Below, one piece after another: positions 34,347-37,457 of a DNA stretch of 37,457 nt. A model generated the notes under the pieces. That model made no database searches. It saw nothing but the letters and a program-made list of their open reading frames with translations, and was not told the origin of the DNA. The translations under genes were made by a program, and so were the position numbers. Source of the stretch: Sphingobium sp. (GTDB taxonomy: Bacteria; Pseudomonadota; Alphaproteobacteria; Sphingomonadales; Sphingomonadaceae); the NCBI RefSeq assembly GCF_003248505.1, contig NZ_QFOA01000036.1, positions 1 through 37,457 of the forward strand, written 5' to 3'. The stretch's first letter is position 1. Every line of letters starts with the position of its first letter.

Positions 34347-34690
34347 TGCGTAGGTCCGTGCCCCTGTTCCTGTCCGCTATCGCTCTGGCGGGATGCGGTG
34401 AGCGTGCGCCGCAATCGAGCGAGCGCACCGTCACGCGCCTGCAAAGCGACAGCATCGTGCTGCCCGACGATACCGGAGGGTTCGGGGGCAGCGCTGCGGG
34501 CAAACTGCTCGAAGCGCGATGCACCGCCTGTCATTCGGCCTCCATGATCCTGCGCCAGCCGCCCTTGAGCCGCGAGCAATGGACCGCGACGGTAATCAAG
34601 ATGCGCGAAGCCTATAAGGCTCCCGTCGCCGAGGGCGAGACCGAGGCCGTGGTGGATGCATTGATGACGGTGGCTCCGGCGAAGCGCTAG
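34346..34690 (+). CDS. sorB: Sulfite dehydrogenase cytochrome c subunit (SorB-like)
   Basis: A 114-residue exported c-type cytochrome. The N-terminus is a lipoprotein-type signal with lipobox LAGC (C17). A single heme motif CTACH lies at residues 59-63, and M86 (TVIKMREAY) is a likely axial ligand. It begins on the last base of the sorA stop and is the last gene of the six-gene operon. By pairing it accepts electrons from the SorA-like molybdenum subunit, passing them on to the respiratory chain. The stop codon overlaps the convergent GH130 stop by 2 bp, leaving no intergenic terminator. Confidence 0.9.
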   Translation: MRRSVPLFLSAIALAGCGERAPQSSERTVTRLQSDSIVLPDDTGGFGGSAAGKLLEARCTACHSASMILRQPPLSREQWTATVIKMREAYKAPVAEGETEAVVDALMTVAPAKR

Positions 34691-35811
34691 CCCGCGCGAA
34701 ACCGGCGCTTGTCGATATGGGTAATGCGGCAGGCAAGATCGGCTTCGCCCGACGCGACGATATAATGGTCGCCTGCGTCTACGATGCCGGTCGTGAATAC
34801 CACGTCGCGCAGATACATCTGATGATCGAGCGCACGGGTCAGGTCGGGATTGGGTTCGATCAGCGCTTCGTGGTCGGTGCGCAGGACGATGGCGGGATCG
34901 TCGCGGTCGAGCAGCGACCAATATGTGCGATATGTACCGACCGAAGCATTGGGTTCTACCCCGTGCCAGAGCGTCAGCCACCCCTCCTCCGTCAGGATCG
35001 GCGGCGCCCCCCCGCCCATCCGCGCGGTGGCGAGCGTCGCGACATGGGGACGTATGCCTGGCCTTTCATGCGGCTTCCAGAAACGGGCGTCGGGGGATAG
35101 CGCGAGGTTGATGGACGGGCCTGCGCGCCATTCGCTGCCGGGCGGATAGACGAAATAAACGTCGCCGAGCGGACGGGTCTGCGCCCAGTAATAGCCGCCG
35201 ATCAGCCCCTCGAAGATCAGCATGTCCTTGTTCTGATGGTCGAGCGCGATCCCGTCATAATACCAGTCGAGCCCGTCTGTCGAACTGTAGAGGGTCGTGC
35301 ATTGCCGCTCGGGGCTGACGGAACAGCTGGTCATCAGCCAGCGGTCGCCCACCCGGCTGATGCGCGGGTCCTCCACGCCATAGCACTGGACCGTGCGGGA
35401 CGGCGCGATGGCGCGGTCGTAATGGAATGTTCGCACGTCCAGACCATCGGGCGAAAGCTCTACCGGCAGCAGCCACGACAGCGATGTCAGTCCCATCGTC
35501 CGCCATCCGCCCTCTTTCAGGCGGAAGGTGCGCGGATCGCTGGTGTCTACGTCGTCGAGCGGCCAAGCATCGAGGACATAGCCCTCCTCGCTCCACCGGA
35601 TCGCGTGGACATGCCCATCCCACACAGGTTCGCGCAATGCTTCGGCGATGCGGACGAGCAGCAGGAGGTTGCCATTGGGCAGGCGCGTCAGGCCGGGGTT
35701 GAATGCGCCGAGGACATAGGTCGGGGCATCGACCCGCCCCGCCAACGGCGAAAGGCTGAGGTTGATGTCGTCGGGCGTCAGGACCAGCCGGTCTTCGAGG
35801 ATATGGGTCAT
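34687..35811 (-). CDS. GH130 family mannosidase/mannoside phosphorylase-type enzyme
   Basis: A 374-residue five-bladed beta-propeller glycosidase of GH130, a family of beta-mannoside phosphorylases and beta-1,2-mannosidases. Signature stretches are GAFNPGLTRLPNGNLLLLVRIAE, YGVEDPRISRVGDRWLMT, NKDMLIFEGLIGGYYWAQTRP and GGGAPPILTEEGWLTLWHGVE. The catalytic acid of phosphorylases is the Asp of the VEDPR-type motif; whether this member uses phosphate or water cannot be read safely. No signal peptide, so cytoplasmic. It starts at 35811, overlapping the SDR stop by ATGA. The partner glycosyltransferase on the opposite strand suggests a mannoside pathway not part of sulfoquinovose use. Confidence 0.87.
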   Translation of the reverse strand: MTHILEDRLVLTPDDINLSLSPLAGRVDAPTYVLGAFNPGLTRLPNGNLLLLVRIAEALREPVWDGHVHAIRWSEEGYVLDAWPLDDVDTSDPRTFRLKEGGWRTMGLTSLSWLLPVELSPDGLDVRTFHYDRAIAPSRTVQCYGVEDPRISRVGDRWLMTSCSVSPERQCTTLYSSTDGLDWYYDGIALDHQNKDMLIFEGLIGGYYWAQTRPLGDVYFVYPPGSEWRAGPSINLALSPDARFWKPHERPGIRPHVATLATARMGGGAPPILTEEGWLTLWHGVEPNASVGTYRTYWSLLDRDDPAIVLRTDHEALIEPNPDLTRALDHQMYLRDVVFTTGIVDAGDHYIVASGEADLACRITHIDKRRFRAG

Positions 35812-36563
35812 TCGCGCTCCAGCAGGGGTTCGACGCGGATCAAAGACAGGGCGGCGCGGCGCGGCTGTGTCAACATCGTGCGGACGGCCACGGCGATGTC
35901 CTGACCGCGCAGCATCCGGTTGCGGGCGATAAGGTCGGCCTGCTCGTCGGCGGGCAGTTCGGGATAGTGGAAGTCCGCGCCGGTGAAGCCCGGTTCCACC
36001 AACCCCACCTTGATGTCGCGGTCTGCGACTTCCTTGCGCAACACCTGGGCGAAAGCCTCGATCCCCGCCTTCGCCGCTACGTAGACGGAGCCGCCGGGAC
36101 TGCGCGACACTGCTGACAGCGAACCGACGAACACAAGGTCGCTGCCGCCCGCCATTACCTCCACCGCCTTGTGAGCCGTGAGCAGATAGGCGGTGAAATC
36201 GACGGCAATCTTGTAGCGCAGGTCCCTTGCTGTGCTGTCGGCGAGCGCGCCTGCCGCGACGGCTGCATTGGGAATGACGATATCGGGCGTGCCGAAATAA
36301 TCCCGTGCGGCAGAAAACAGCCGATCGATACTGTCGGGGTCCGCCAAATCGAGCGCGATGCCGCTGCCCTGCCCTACTTCGCCGATGCGCGCCAACGCGT
36401 CGGCGAGATGGTCCGGCGTGCGGCCGCAGATGAACATATCGACGCCCTCGCTCGCCAGCAGCACAGCGATGGCGCGACCTATACCGGTCGTTCCGCCGGT
36501 GACAATCGCCTTGCGGCCTTTCAGCGAAGGATAGTGCGTATGCGCATCGGATAACATGGTCAT
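35808..36563 (-). CDS. SDR-family oxidoreductase
   Basis: A 251-residue short-chain dehydrogenase/reductase. The cofactor motif is VTGGTTGIGRAIA; IPNAAVAAG takes the NNAG place; catalytic residues are S in FVGSLSAVSRS and Y-K in YVAAKAG. C-terminal LVEPGFTGADFHYPEL is typical. It starts at 36563 or 36557 and overlaps the GH130 gene (ATGA), so both are in one operon. Substrate unknown; the context suggests a sugar or sugar alcohol. Confidence 0.88.
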   Translation of the reverse strand: MTMLSDAHTHYPSLKGRKAIVTGGTTGIGRAIAVLLASEGVDMFICGRTPDHLADALARIGEVGQGSGIALDLADPDSIDRLFSAARDYFGTPDIVIPNAAVAAGALADSTARDLRYKIAVDFTAYLLTAHKAVEVMAGGSDLVFVGSLSAVSRSPGGSVYVAAKAGIEAFAQVLRKEVADRDIKVGLVEPGFTGADFHYPELPADEQADLIARNRMLRGQDIAVAVRTMLTQPRRAALSLIRVEPLLERE

Positions 36564-36753
36564 GGCGGCCCCTGCTGTTTGCGATCCGAACGCGCCATGG
36601 GGCACAGCGTTGCGTTGCGGCACGATCTTTCCCCGCCATCGCAACCGGATGCTTCAATGTTGCTGCACAGCAACCTTTCACGCCGGGGCGAGTTAAACAA
36701 CAGCGATCTTTCGCCCGCTTTCTTAGCGGGCCGCCATCAACAAGGAAGTGTTC

Positions 36754-37457
36754 ATGAAGCATGGCCCGCTGCGCGACGATGTGCTTGGATTGGGACACAT
36801 CGCGCTGATCGGCAACAGCGTCCCGCGCCGTTGCGGCATCGCCACCTTTACGACCCATTGCCACGATGCGATGAAGCAGGCCTATCCCTCGCTACGCGTC
36901 GATCTGTACGCCATGGACAACGGCGCGGACGGCATCGTCTATGCAGACGACATCCATGTGATCGCGCAGGACGATCCTGCCGCTTATTCCGAAGCCGCCG
37001 CGCGGATCGAAGACAGCGGCGCGAAGGCGATCTGGCTGCAGCACGAATTCGGCATTTTCGGCGGGCCGGGCGGCGACCTGATCCTGCGGCTGCTCGATCG
37101 CACGCGACTGCCGCTTGTGGTGACGCTCCATACTATCTCCGACAGCCCGAGTCCTGACGAACGCCGCGTGATGGACCATATCCTGCGGCGGGCCGGGCGC
37201 ATCATGGTGATGGCGGGTCGCGGGCGCGACATCCTTATCAGCCATTATGGCGTCGATCCGACGATCATAGCCGTCATCCCCCACGGCGTACCCGACCGTC
37301 CCTATGTCGAGCCTGCGGCAATGAAACCGCGTTTCGGATGGGAAGGGCGCAAGGTCATCCTGACCTTCGGCCTGCTCGCCCCCGACAAGGGCATCGATCA
37401 GATGATCCGCGCCATGCCGGCCGTCGCGGAAGCACATCCGGACGCTCTCTATGTGAT
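36754..37457 (+). CDS. Glycosyltransferase (GT4-like), truncated by window end
   Basis: The first about 234 residues of a GT-B fold glycosyltransferase. The N-terminal domain has IALIGNSVPRRCGIATFTT, WLQHEFGIFGGPGGD and LVVTLHTISDSPSPDE; the linker to the C-terminal domain reads VIPHGVPDRPY, followed by KVILTFGLLAPDKGIDQMIRA, as in GT4 family enzymes. AAGGAAG precedes the ATG at 36754. It is divergent from the SDR-GH130 operon across 190 bp. The C-terminus with the nucleotide-sugar binding motif is outside the window. Likely makes a mannosyl-type glycoside handled by the GH130 enzyme, which is inference from neighbourhood. Confidence 0.88.
   Translation, partial: MKHGPLRDDVLGLGHIALIGNSVPRRCGIATFTTHCHDAMKQAYPSLRVDLYAMDNGADGIVYADDIHVIAQDDPAAYSEAAARIEDSGAKAIWLQHEFGIFGGPGGDLILRLLDRTRLPLVVTLHTISDSPSPDERRVMDHILRRAGRIMVMAGRGRDILISHYGVDPTIIAVIPHGVPDRPYVEPAAMKPRFGWEGRKVILTFGLLAPDKGIDQMIRAMPAVAEAHPDALYV

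Noticed and set aside
35812..36864. N-terminal extension of the GH130 frame through the SDR gene
   Set aside because: The translation lacks family sequence and the SDR is in another frame with all its motifs; the ATGA overlap defines the GH130 start.
1..37457. CRISPR arrays and rRNA genes
   Set aside because: No regularly spaced direct repeats and no rRNA signature were seen; the only structural RNA is tRNA-Thr.

Overview
The window looks like a chromosome segment of an alphaproteobacterium, most likely a sphingomonad (Sphingobium/Sphingomonas type). This rests on the high-GC coding style, a very large NAD-glutamate dehydrogenase, an alphaproteobacterial-type Fur box and TonB-dependent receptor biology. 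No 16S rRNA or other taxonomic marker is present, so the assignment is an inference from gene content.

Region 1 (1-9093) is accessory DNA next to a tRNA-Thr(CGT) gene. It holds a minimal tyrosine recombinase, the 3' part of an IS110-type transposase cut by an IS21-type element (istA/istB, with its right end duplicated as an 86-bp tandem repeat), an AT-rich two-gene unit, and a P4-type integrase. The AT-rich unit encodes a protein with a bacteriocin-like double-glycine leader and a JAMM/DUF4329-like domain, followed by an unrecognised small protein. The integrase lies at the 3' side of the tRNA and is inactivated by a frameshift and by an IS5-family insertion. Together these look like the decayed end of a genomic island inserted at tRNA-Thr.

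Region 2 (9094-19972) is core-like: tRNA-Thr, a PAS-domain protein, the 180-kDa-class NAD-glutamate dehydrogenase, and MlaA, with a strong terminator between the last two. A four-gene operon follows (PepSY membrane protein, DUF2271, DUF4198, ApbE) behind a good Fur-box candidate. The DUF2271 protein carries a consensus ApbE flavinylation motif, so this reads as an iron-responsive extracytoplasmic flavin/redox module.

Region 3 (about 20095-34690) is the main discovery. It reads as a complete oxidative (sulfolytic) sulfoquinovose utilisation locus. It encodes a GH31 sulfoquinovosidase with the KERWY substrate-recognition set, a LacI-type regulator, an aldo/keto reductase (SmoB-like), an SsuD-like FMNH2-dependent monooxygenase (SmoC-like) and a SorAB-type sulfite dehydrogenase. 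These six genes are chained by start/stop overlaps in one operon. Divergent from it is a TonB-dependent receptor, then a hexuronate-type MFS transporter, and an opposing operon yeiH-glpD-glpK (putative sulfur-oxyanion exporter, glycerol-3-phosphate dehydrogenase, glycerol kinase). Both divergent promoter regions carry a nearly identical 21-bp element, a candidate operator for the LacI protein. The proposed flow is: sulfoquinovosyl glycerol enters through the TonB receptor and MFS; the sulfoquinovosidase gives sulfoquinovose plus glycerol; glycerol goes through GlpK/GlpD; SmoC cuts C-S to sulfite plus 6-oxo-glucose; SmoB makes glucose; sulfite is exported and oxidised to sulfate by SorAB. No flavin reductase for SmoC is present in the window.

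Region 4 (34687-37457) holds a GH130 glycosidase/phosphorylase and an SDR dehydrogenase in one overlapping minus-strand operon, with a divergent glycosyltransferase truncated by the window end. This is probably a separate mannoside-type carbohydrate module.
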